Shown piece after piece: positions 53,701 through 64,000 of a DNA stretch of 64,000 nt (positions within the stretch are counted from its first letter, which is position 1; the number at the start of each line of letters is the position of its first letter). The stretch covers positions 72,569,001 through 72,633,000 of the forward strand of contig NC_134109.1 in the NCBI RefSeq assembly GCF_040939455.1. The letters run 5' to 3'. Below the pieces are notes generated by a model that was given only the letters and a program-made list of their open reading frames with translations, was not told the origin of the DNA and made no database searches. The stretch comes from Microcebus murinus (Eukaryota > Chordata > Mammalia > Primates > Cheirogaleidae). The translations under genes were made by a program, and so were the position numbers.

Positions 53701-54082
53701 CCATGTTTCCCCAAAAATAAGACAAGGTCTCATATTTATTTTTCCACAAGAAGACACCCTAGGGCTTATTTTCCCCTCAAAGCCTCAGCTTGCAGCATGA
53801 ACAGGATGGCCAGGACCTGACAGGGGTAGCTGAACTTGTTGGTGGGGCTGCCCACACCTTTCTGGTCACCACTGGAATAGTAGCTGTTACGAAAGGGCAG
53901 ATGGGAAGGGCTGCTCATCTTCTTTACCACTATACAAGGAAATGCATGGGTTGTGCAGATAGGATGCATAGCCATGCTCATCACTAGGTCTTTTTTTCGG
54001 GGAAGGACTTATATTGTGCAAATGCTTAGAAATCCTGCTAGGGCTTATTTTATGGGTAGGCCATATTTTCAGGGAAACATGG
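53701..54082 (+). mobile_element. Non-autonomous DNA transposon (382 bp) with TA target sites
   Basis: Begins CCATGTTTCCCCAAAAAT and ends TTTTCAGGGAAACATGG, an inverted terminal match of about 17-20 bases with one or two mismatches. TA lies directly outside each end (53699-53700 and 54083-54084). Subterminal CTAGGGCTTATTTT blocks occur near both ends (53760 and 54039). This architecture is typical of Tc1/mariner-type elements. It resembles Kanga/HSTC2-type repeats as I recall them, but the family name is uncertain. The short open frames inside (53790-53987, 53953-54276) are unlikely to be genes. Confidence 0.8.
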
Positions 54083-54084
54083 TA

Positions 54085-56195
54085 GATATGGTGGTCTTAG
54101 AAGACCACTCTAAGGAAAGGTCAAATAAGCAAAGCATTGAGAAAGCTACAAAGTTAGATGTTAGAGAGGGAAATGAGCATTCCTGGCAGAAAGATCAGTC
54201 TATACAGACAATGCAGAATGAAGAAGAGTTTGCAGGTACTGAAGGTAAAGCTTTAGGAAGGAAATTGATGAATTAAGGTTGAAAATTTGATACTGAGATT
54301 CTATAGAAGGCACCAAACTAGAATATGAAAGTCTAGTGGATTGTTTTTCTTTATCATAAATGTAAAGTTATTAAAGAGTTTCTAGAATAGGAAAGATGAG
54401 ATTCAAAATACTGTTAAAGTTTGATCAAGCTCTATTCTCGTTAAGTGGAGATAAATCGTAGCAAAAGTAAAAGCAGAGAGAACAGTTTCTTGTTTCTTCC
54501 ACTTGGTCACTCAGAATTTATTAAGTGATACTAACAGTGAGTTTATTGAAACTTTTTAATGAGGCCTTCTAAAGTCAAATACAGAACCTAAATTTATGCA
54601 AAAATCCACAAGACCATCTACTGGTGTCTTTAATAGAATAATGTACTTTGAAAATCAAATTATGTTTCCTTTTTGTCTCTTTCTTCCTTTTGCCCTACTT
54701 AAATTTGGCCCCAGAATATGTCTTTGAAAAATTGCAGTTTTAATCTGAAAAATTCTATGTATGACATGCTCACCATATGACTTGAGTGATTGTGTCTGTG
54801 TATCCAATTTGTATGCATTCTTTCTAATTTTTGTACTTAAGAATCCTTTCCTTTCTTATATACCTCTCCAAATAGTACTGCAACATTAAACCTGCATTTA
54901 TATCTTCAGAAGAGAAATATTGAAAGGTTTTATTTTTCATGACAATTATGACTGATTGCTAATGGCTATGTGGAGTACTAAATTAAAAAACATCTCGAAG
55001 CTCAGTCAAAGTGGAAAATCTACTAGCAAATTTACCACCCTCACTTCTTTACAATCTTTTCAAGAAAGTTATGACTGTTGGAAATTCATGGAGGGGTTAC
55101 ATATAAAAATAAACACAGAAAAATTCTTGTAGAAAATGAACTCATCTCTAATATATCTTTACTTCACCTTTATAATTTTGCTTACTTAATTACATTATTG
55201 TACCATAAAATTATACTAGATTCACATTCTATGATCTTTCTCTAGTACTGTTGAGTTATTATGAAGTTCTACATAATTGTAAAGGATTTAGTGAAATTCT
55301 AACTTTTCAAATGGTAAATTGCTAAATTCCACTAATTTATTGATTGCCATTAATCAATAAAGATCATTAAGAATAGTAAAAGCTCCAACACCACCCTCCC
55401 TCTTTCTACAATCACATATATAAGTAAAAGTTTTTTTATCTATGTTAAGAATGGATCAATGGTCTATGAATTTTCTTATAAGCCTTGCTCAGTGTAAGTG
55501 TTTTTATCTTAATTTTAAATGTATTAAAAACTCAATTATCACAATTTTTATAAATATTCATAGCCATGTAATCAAATGAAAGGAATTAAAATTTCTTCAC
55601 ATATCATCTATGATAGTTTCATTTTCTATGAATGTGTTCACACACCATCACCCAAACTACTTGAGTTAGGGCTTCCAGAGGAAGCACATTCTAGAAAAAG
55701 TTCACATGGCTGATATACTGGGTGAATTCACAATCTACTTAAATGATGAGAGAGTAAGTCCTTGGTCTGAACTCTAGGGGAAACAGCATGTTTATTTTAA
55801 TAATTCCCTCTGGGTATTGATTACAAGTCTGTATCTTATGTATGTTTCCTGTCTCACCATAATTTTATGATATGCAAATGATTGCCATGTATTTTACTGG
55901 AGATAAGAAAGAGAACCAATGTGTATTCAGAATCACTGTCTACATGTCTTTGGACAAACCACTCCTCATCTAGAACTGGTAGGTTTAAATAGCAATGCTG
56001 ACAACATCTTACAATTGTCTGCTTTAATAAAAGATAACACATTTAGATAAAACTTATAATTGAATGAAAACCACATTATTCTAATCATGAGGGCCCTGTA
56101 AAATATAATTTTTGTCAACTAGTATCTGGAAAATATATCGATAGTTGTATTATAGTAAGTATCAGAAGAACCACCCTGTGACTGTGGTTCTAAGA
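54085..56195. other. Intergenic, no assignment
   Basis: About 2.1 kb of non-coding DNA between the DNA transposon and segment C. No OR4L1-like sequence is present before segment C, unlike A and B. Confidence 0.5.
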
Positions 56196-57360
56196 ATTAA
56201 TCAGTAAATTCAATAGTATAGTGAATATAGATATAAGCTGCCAAAGGGAAAAGCCAATGGAAAAACAATTTCAATATGACAAACCAAACAGCTTGAGGAT
56301 TATAGTTATGCAAGGCTTACTTTCAAATTGGAATAAAAAAACATGAAAGCAAAAACTTGCTTCCTTATTTTGTATAATATTCCATGTAGCTTTACTCTCC
56401 CAAGAGATTTACATAAAAGCCTGTTAACTTGTGATAACTTGTAAGAGAAGAAATATTAAAAGAAAACTAATACCTGATGACACCCCCTCCCTTGGGCTTT
56501 GGTAAGAGTGCCTCTTCTCTTGCCCCTCTAGCTTAGATGTGATGGTGACTTCCAATTGATGGTAATCTTTGATTCCTCTGAACACGCCCTGTTTAAAATC
56601 TCAGACATTCTGTCACTGGAGTAGCTAGTTAAATTATTTCTGTTTTAAATACTTAAAGTTTTTTCTCATTTCCAAATTAGACCCCAAAAAATATGGGTTT
56701 CAGAAGAGGCAAAGGGTATAGCTCTCCACTGACTCAGCTCCAATGAAGAAGTTACAATTTCAATACAAATTCAAAGAGGAGTCTTTGAAACCAAATAGTT
56801 TGAGGAATGTAAGTATATAAGGGTTACTTTCAAACTGGAATGAATAAACATAAAAAACAAAAGCATGTTTACTTATTTTGTATAATATTCCATGCCACTG
56901 GGCCTAAATCTCTACTGACTCAGCTCCAATAAGCAATTTACACCAAAGAGCTACCCAATTATATGGCTTTTTTCTTATTTTCTCCTTCTAATTGTAAGGT
57001 AGGCTGTACAGTGTACCCTGACTGAATTAAGTGTCTATTACTGAGGAAGAATGAGAGAACAGCTTTTTAGAAGACAGTACAAGTCTCTGGCACAAAGTAT
57101 ATGCCCATCGATAATCTAGTATCTAATGAGTGAGATAAAAGATCTTTGATTAGCCTAGACTAGTGTTTTTTGGACAGAGTTTGAGCCTCTATGGAAAGAC
57201 ATAGCTGACTTATCCCAAAGAATATGCAATTCCAATTATGAATAAAAAAAGAATCATTACTGGGAAACTAACGTGTCTGCCATAGTCAGTTAATACCACA
57301 GTTATTCAATATCATTCAAAAATTTCAAGTTAACAGAATAAGGTAATAAGAGGACACTGG
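56196..57360 (+). repeat. Triplicated segment, copy C, 5' part
   Basis: Aligns with A from about 1341 and with B from 40069, including the internal 140-base direct repeat (about 56266 and about 56758). Closer to B than to A by eye. Confidence 0.65.
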
Positions 57361-58398
57361 CAACTTCTGCCACTGAGGTAACCAATAGCCATTCCTGTTG
57401 GGAAACCTCAGAGAAGGAGATGTAGCTGCACAGCTCAGGGCCCCTCAAGTAGTAGCTGCTGTGGTGCCCATTCAGATTGCAGCCACCTCCTCTCCCAAAC
57501 AGCACATGCCCTGACCCCTGAGCCACAGCTTTTCCATGAGTGCCCACACTCTAGACGTAGGCTCTATTGCTGAACTGTAACCATTCATGTCTCAGAAACC
57601 TGATCCAGCACCATAATAAGCTAGCTTTCACTCTGGGCCTTAGAGTTAAGATTTCTCAGGGTGTGTGCATTCTCTGGATACCCACTCACCCAGAGATATA
57701 GACCTTGACCCAACACTGGGGACATTATAATTCTGTGCATACTATGTTCCTGGTCTTGGCTCCCTGTCTGCTTCACAAGAACTTGTGTCTTATATACTGT
57801 TACCAACATGTCAGTGAGGGTGCCTGCACCCCAAGTACCAGTGCCATTCCCACCCTGGACTCCAGAGCCATAGCTCTTCCATGTGTGCACATGTTTGAGG
57901 CCTCAGCTTCATGGCCACTCCAGAAACACCACTCATCAGACACCAGTGCCACTGTCACTTGCAATGGGCCCACAAACCAGATACAGTGCCAAGGGGGATC
58001 CCTTCAGCCACAGCTTCTCCAGTGGGAGAAAAAGATTAGGAGGACCTTCTCAGCCATTGCCAATGAAGATACCATCAACTCTCACTTCCACTGTGAACAT
58101 CTACAGTATTACCTGCCAAAAATCCTTGGAATCTTTTTCAACACTGACCTCAGCTAATGGAGCTGCACTGAGACTACACAGCCGCATCCTCACTTGTGTC
58201 AGAACCATTGAACTTCACCCAGCCAGTGCTCTTGTGCTCTATTCCTCATAGGTGGCACCAAAATAAGCCTGCAAATTCTGAAAAACTAATGTGCAAACAT
58301 CAATGCGTAAAGAACAAAAAAAAAAACAATGAGACATATAACCATCAAAAGAACACAAAAATTTCCCTGGAGTTGACCCTAAATAAATGGAAATATAC
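57361..58398 (+). mobile_element. Old L1M-type LINE, copy C, 5'UTR
   Basis: Matches A 2511-3500 and B 41211-42200. The 150- and 122-codon frames here are not conserved as frames between copies and are not called genes. Confidence 0.7.
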
Positions 58399-58431
58399 AA
58401 ATATATATATTATGTATAATATATATTACAG

Positions 58432-58467
<36 letters not shown>

Positions 58468-58479
58468 CATATATACTGC

Positions 58480-58512
<33 letters not shown>
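58399..58512 (+). repeat. TA/TC/TA microsatellite, copy C
   Basis: Same locus as 42201-42366, but shorter and lacking the GA run. Absent from A. Confidence 0.93.
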
Positions 58513-58539
58513 GGAACAGTACATACCCACATTAAAAAA

Positions 58540-60312
58540 GAAAAAAGATCTCAAATAAACAATTTAATGTAATATGTTCAAGAACTAGAATAACAAACTA
58601 AGCCCAATGTTAGTAGAAGGAAGGATATAAAAAAAATCAAAGCAGCAATAAATGAAAGAGTAGAAAACATTAGAAAAATTCAGCAAAACTAAAAGCTTAT
58701 TTTTTAAAAATACAAACAAAATTGACAAGCATTTAGCTAGGCTAAATAAGAATAATAGAAGGAAGACTCAAATAAATAATATCAGAAATAAAACAGGAGC
58801 CATTACATCTGATACCATATAGGTACAAAAGGTCATGAATCTCTTATGAATAATTATTCCCCACCAAATTGGATAACATAGATAAAATGGAAAAATTCCT
58901 GGACACTACAACCCATCAATGGCAAATCATGAAGAAATAGAAAATATGAACAGAGCAATTACAAGTAAGGAGATTGAATAAGTAATAAAAAGTTTCTGAT
59001 CAGAGAAAAGCCGAGAATCTGAAGGCTGCAATGCTAAATTGTACCATACATTTCAGAAGAACGTGCACCAATCCTTCTCAAACCCTTCCAAAAATTAAAG
59101 GGAAGGGAATACTTCCAAACTCATTGTATAAATCCAGCATTACTCTGATGCTAAAGCCAGACAAGGACACTGAAATAAATGAAAATTACATGACATTATC
59201 CCTGATAAATATAAATGCAAAAATTCTTAACAAAATATCCACAAATTGAATTCAACAGCACATTAAAAGGATCATTCACCATGATTAAGTGGAATTTAGC
59301 CCAGATACACAAATAAATAGATGTAATACACCACCTTAAGAGACTAAAAGACAAAAATCATATGATCTTCTCCATATATGCAGAAAAGGCATTTGAGAAA
59401 ATTTAACCTTCTTTTGTGGTTTAAAAAAAGCCTCTCAACATCTCCCTGACTATCATAAATAATAGTGCCTTTTATAACTCAAAAATTTTTAGTAAATTTT
59501 AAATGATGATATGTAAGTGGTGTTTGTTAATCAGCCTGATTTAATCAATTCATATTGTAAACATGAATCACAACATCACATTACGACTCATACATATATA
59601 TAATTGTTATTTGTCAAATAAAAATAAAATTTTAAAACTTTAAAAAATATCTCTCCACAAATTAGGTATAGAAGAAATATACCTAACATAAGAAAAACGG
59701 TATGTGACAAGTCTACAGTTAACATCATAATCAATGTGAACATTTGAAAGTCTTTTCTTTAGGAAAAGGAACAAAACAAGGATGCCCACTGTAGTCACTT
59801 AGTACTGGAAGTCTGATCCAGAAAAATTAGGCAAGAAAAATAAAGGAAAGACATCCAAATCAGAATAGAAGTTATATTATCTCTGTTTGCAGATGACATG
59901 GTCTTATATATCCCCTAAAGTATGTAAATATCCTATATAGGGATATCTATGTGTGTGTATCTTATACATAACCCTAAAGACAGCTCTACAAAACTGTTAT
60001 ATCTAATAAATGAGTTCATTAAATGTACAGCATACAAAGTCAACGTACAAATATCAGTGGCTTTTCTATATACTAACAATGCACTATTTAAAAAAATCGA
60101 GAAAACTATTCTATTTACAATAGCTACAAAAACTACTAGAAGATGTGAAGTATCCATATTCTGCACCTTATAAACCTTGGTGAATAAATTGAAGGTGACA
60201 GAAATAAATGGAAAGATATCTTGTAGTCATGGTTGTAAGAACTAGTATGTTAAAATTTTCCTAGTATCCAAAGAGATCTATAGATTCAATGCAATTGCTA
60301 TCCAAATTGAAA
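58540..60312 (+). mobile_element. Old L1M-type LINE, copy C, ORF2
   Basis: Host ORF2 without the 1.8-kb L1 of copy A and without the MZT1 retrocopy of copy B. Decayed; no long open frame. Confidence 0.72.
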
Positions 60313-60548
60313 TGATTGGTAAAGAGTGGGACTCATGGGTGCAAATAGATGTATAGGACATTGGAAGATCAGAAGGGGGCATGATGGGAGGGAAGTAAGT
60401 GGTAAATCTTACCTATAGGGTACATTGAATACTGTCTAGGTGACGGACACACTGAAATCTCTGATTTCAACATTGTATAGTGTATCCATGTAACAAAAAT
60501 ATTTATACCCCATTAATATTTTGAAATAAAAAATAAAAGACAAAATTT
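60313..60548 (+). mobile_element. Short L1 3'-end insertion, copy C
   Basis: Same ancestral insertion as in A and B, ending in ATATTTTGAAATAAAAAAT. Confidence 0.75.
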
Positions 60549-61326
60549 AAATGGCATTTTTATAGAAATAGAAAATTCATATCCTTACTAAAATTCATAT
60601 GATACCACAAACAACTCTGAAGAGCCAAAGCAATTTTAAATGAATAGAACAAAACTGGAGGTATCACAGTACCTAAATTTAAAATATACTGCAAAGCTAT
60701 AGTAATCAAAACACTATAGACTGGCATAAAAACAAACACATAAACTAATGGAACAAAACATAGAGCCAGATATAAATCCACACATTCATGGTAAATTGAT
60801 TTTTTACAAAGATGACAATGACACACAATGAGGGAAAAACATTTTCTTTAATAAACGATGTTGAGATAACTAGATATGCATGTGCAGAAAAAGAAAATTC
60901 TACACTCATTTCATACCATATACAAAAATCAACTCAAAATTGACTAAACACTTAAATGTAAAATCTGAAGCAGTTTAATTTCTAAGAGAAAACTTTCATG
61001 ATATTGGCCTGGGAAATAGTTTCTTGGATATGACCCTAAAAAAGCACAGGCACCAAAGCAAAAATAGACAAATGGGACTGTATCAAACGAAAAAGCTTTT
61101 GAACAGCAGAAGAAACAATCGACAAAGTAAAGAAACAGTCTGCAGAATAGGAGAAAATATTTGCAAAGCATATATATAATAAGGGTTTATTTACAACAAG
61201 ATGAGGCCGAAGGGTGATGAATACACATTCAGCAACTTTAAAAAGCAGACAAAATATTGACACAATTTGTAAAATAATGAGGGGTTAATATCCAAAATAT
61301 ATAAGGACATCAAAACAACTTAATAG
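60549..61326 (+). mobile_element. Old L1M-type LINE, copy C, ORF2 3' part
   Basis: Host text up to CAAAACAACTTAATAG, where a new L1 begins. The matching A text continues with the same host sequence at about 14490. Confidence 0.72.
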
Positions 61327-64000
61327 GGGAAAATGGTGGAATAGGGCTGACCTCTTGGCTGTCGGCTCTCAGGGTGAGGTGTGAACAGGACAGATGACCA
61401 CACACAGGCCATCTGCACCTGCTCTGGAGCAGCTTCGCAGGACAGCAAAGAGACACCAGGATATGGAAATTGTGGACAACAATCAAAGGTGAACCGAAAT
61501 TCTTCCACAAAATCCGGGGAGTCGGAAGTATAGTGGGGAGGGAGCGCACCTGTGCATCTGCCGCCCCACGGGCTGGCCGGAGGAGGCATTCCTTCTCCCC
61601 CACACAGGGAGACAATCCCTTCCCCACCGATCCCCACTCCCATGCAGGCAAGGAATTGCCTGAAGTTGATGGGAGGTGGCAAAGAGGACAAACAAGCGGT
61701 TTGGAGGGGAGTCTGGAGCAGGCAGCATTTTGAATTCTACACAGCACTCCACTGAAGCCGTGGGGAGTGCAGGAAGGGTCTGAACCCAGCACCCACTCCC
61801 CAACCCTGCCGCCCTGCCCCCGTGGCTTGGAGACGCGCAGAGCCGCCTGGGAGACATTCTCTGGGCTTCCCCACTGCCCCAAACTAGCTGAACTGTTCCT
61901 GCTTCAGGGCGGCTTATTGAGCTCACAGCACCACTGAAACAGTAGTGGGTGGGTAGAAAGTCTGAGCTCTGCACCCGCTCCCCAGCCCTGCTGCCCTGCC
62001 ACTGCAGCTTGGAGACACCGTGCAGAGCCATGCGGGAGGCATTTTCCAGGCTTCCCCACTGCCCCAAACCAGCTGAACTGTTCCTGCTTCTGGAGAGGGC
62101 AGCTTATCGAGCTCACAGAGCCACTGAAGCAGTAGTGTGTGGGGTGAAAGACCAAGCCCTGCAGCCACTTCCCAGCACTGACCCCTGCCCCGAGGCTTGG
62201 AGAAGCTGTGGAGGGCCACACTGGAGGAGTCTTCCAGGCATCCCCACTACCCTAAACCAGACAAACTCTTTGAACAGCTGGAGAAGGCACCTTTCTGAAC
62301 TGCCAAAGCACCACTGAACTAGTAGCAGAAGGAGGAAGGGTCCAAACCCTGCAGCCACTTCCTAGCACCACTACACTGTCCTGAAGCTTGGAGACACTAT
62401 GGGGGGCTGTGCTGGAAGCTTTTCTTTGGCACATCTTCTACCCTAAACTGACTGAACTGTTCGGGCTTCTGGAGAAGACAACTTGTTGCAATCCCAGCGT
62501 TCTGCTGAAGCAGTAGCGAGTGGGAGAGGGTCCAAAGCCAGCAGCTGCTTCCCAGGTCCACTGAGCTGCTCCTTAGCATGAAAATGCTGCGGAGGACTTC
62601 CCTGGTAGTAAACTCAGTCTTCCCCTCTGCCCTAACCTGGCAGGTGGCCTTGGAAGCTGAATTTATAAGGGTGGAAAGTTGAGAATGGTGCTTTGTTTGG
62701 CAGCTATCTCACAAGTTTGAACCTGAGTGGTATCTTGCTGCACTCAGGAGTTGGCGTTCTGTGCCCAGAGAGTAGAGCCTGTCTTAGCAAGGCAGAGAAG
62801 CGAAGGAGGCTGCTATTCCTGAGAACTCAAGAAACCCTTGGGAGAGATGATACAGGATCAGAACACATCCTCCCCAGGTCTTCCAAGGATCATTCCTTTG
62901 GAACCCAGAACACAGCTTATAATCGACTTCCAGCACCTCTGGTCCTCAACAAAGTATCCAGATGAGGAAGAACCAACGAAAAACATCAGGAACCATGAAA
63001 GATCAGAAAGAAGAGTCACCTACAAAAGAAAATACTCATTCTCCACCAACTGACATCAACTTACATGATATGATTAAACTAACAGAGGAAGAATTCCGAA
63101 TATGAATTGTTAGAAAGCTCAATAGAATCGAAGAGAAAATAGAATCCCAACATAGAGAAACCACAAGAACAATCCGGGAAATGAATGAAAAATTCTACAA
63201 AGATATAGAAGTAATTCAGAGAAACCAAGCAGAAATTTTAGCAATGAAGGAAACATTCAAGGAACTCCATAATGCAGTGGAAAACCTCAAAAACAGGATA
63301 GATCATGCTGAGGAAAGAATCTCAGAGCTTGAAGATTATACCTACATGCTAAATAAATCAGAGGAAGAAAGGGTGCACAGAAACAAGAGACAAGATCAAA
63401 GCATACAGGAAGTATGGGATTATGTAAAAAAGTAAAATATCAGAATGAATGGCATTCCAGAAGGGGAAGAAGAACATTCACAAGGGTTGGAAAACTTATT
63501 TTATGGCATACTGGAGGAAAATATGCCAGGCCTAGCAAGAAATCTGGATATCCAAATTCAAGAAGCACACAGAACTCCTGGGAGACACAATGCGAATAGG
63601 CAATCGCCTTGTCATGTGGTTATTAAGCTGACCAAAGTAAATGTGAAGAAGCAATCCTCCGTACAGCAAGGCGTGAACAACAAATAACCTATAAAGGAAA
63701 GCCTATCAGACTAACCACAGACTTCTCATCTGAAACCTTACAAGCCAGGAGGGAGTGGATGCCTATCCTTAATCTTCTACAACAGAACAAAGCTCAACCT
63801 AGAATTCTTTATCCAGAAAAATTAAGTTTCATCTATGAGGGTGAAATAAAATCCTTCTCAGACAAACAATCCCTGAAGGAATATGCAAAGACCAGACCAG
63901 CACTACAGGAAATTCTCAGACCTGCCCTCCACAATGAACAGGGCAATAGACACTCCTCAAAATGAAATCCACAAAGAATTAAAGTCTAGATCTCGAATTT
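61327..64000 (+). mobile_element. L1 with complete 5' end and tandem 5'UTR monomers (runs off window)
   Basis: Starts GGGGAAAATGGTGGAATAGG and has a long GC-rich 5'UTR containing tandem monomers (next entry). ORF1 begins at 62962 but has stops at about 63102, 63433 and 63442. The ORF1 coiled-coil (63181-63430) and C-terminal domain (63445-63690, with TPGRHNANRQSPCHVV) remain readable in the same frame. A later ORF1 part follows at 63759-63965. ORF2 would start beyond the window. Not competent as it stands. Confidence 0.9.
61751..62690 (+). repeat. Tandem 190-bp monomers in the L1 5'UTR (five units)
   Basis: A block reading like ACTGAAGCAGTAG recurs at 61751, 61933, 62123, 62313 and 62503, that is, with spacings of 182, 190, 190 and 190. 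Each unit also carries a GCTTGGAGACA-type block and, in the earlier units, CCACTGCCCCAAAC. Units are diverged by indels and substitutions. The many overlapping frames on both strands are by-products of this GC-rich repeat. Confidence 0.9.

Noticed and set aside
53790..54276. 65- and 107-codon frames inside and after the DNA transposon
   Set aside because: No transposase or other domain is visible, and the frames cross the element boundary into unrelated DNA.
56196..58398. A third OR4L1 copy expected ahead of segment C
   Set aside because: Searched by eye in 52874-56195: no OR motif (MAxDRY, PLLNPIIY) and no match to the OR4L1 3' flank.
61310..62434. Many long overlapping frames on both strands (up to 194 codons)
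   Set aside because: They are by-products of the GC-rich tandem monomers in an L1 5'UTR: the same phrases recur in different frames from unit to unit.

Overview
The window is mammalian nuclear DNA, almost certainly from a strepsirrhine primate (most likely a lemur). The evidence is a set of Alu elements with the strepsirrhine-style body (an ATTGGCCAACTAA-type middle linker followed by a TA run, and a GCTCAAGGTCAGGAGTTC-type left arm). L1, L2, Tigger1 and intronless class II olfactory receptor (OR) genes are also present. The receptor content and the order OR4K13-like (minus), OR4L1 (plus), another OR4 gene (plus) match, from memory, the OR4K/OR4L stretch of human chromosome 14q11.2.

Genes. 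There are two OR4L1 copies: copy A at 1-908, cut by the window edge, and copy B at 37294-38232, complete. Two further intact OR4-family genes lie at 26807-27757 and 51932-52873. One OR4K13-like pseudogene lies on the minus strand at 16785-17679. A processed MZT1 pseudogene sits at 42615-45044. All intact ORs read plus, are single-exon, and two are preceded by a good splice acceptor. Nothing else looks protein-coding apart from decayed transposon reading frames.

Layout. A repeat-rich segment made of an old, internally deleted L1M-type element and its 5' flank occurs three times, in the same orientation: A (about 1341-14622), B (about 40069-49268) and C (about 56196-61326). A and B each lie directly behind an OR4L1 copy; C lies 3.3 kb behind the last OR gene. 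Each copy collected its own later insertions. A has a 1.8-kb L1 and a nearly full-length 6.4-kb L1. B has the MZT1 retrocopy, itself interrupted by an Alu, and an inverted L1 fragment. C has a full-length-start L1 with tandem 190-bp promoter-type monomers that runs off the window end. Between the genes lie six Alus, several L1 fragments, L2 fragments, a Tigger1 fragment carrying a large GGAAA array, and a 382-bp non-autonomous DNA transposon with TA target sites.

Function. The intact genes encode seven-transmembrane odorant receptors expected to be expressed one at a time in olfactory neurons. There is no operon-like cooperation. The biological interest is in how the cluster evolves: duplication, apparent coding-limited gene conversion between the OR4L1 copies, pseudogenisation, and dense nested retrotransposition. 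I found no CRISPR, tRNA, rRNA or obviously novel multi-gene system.
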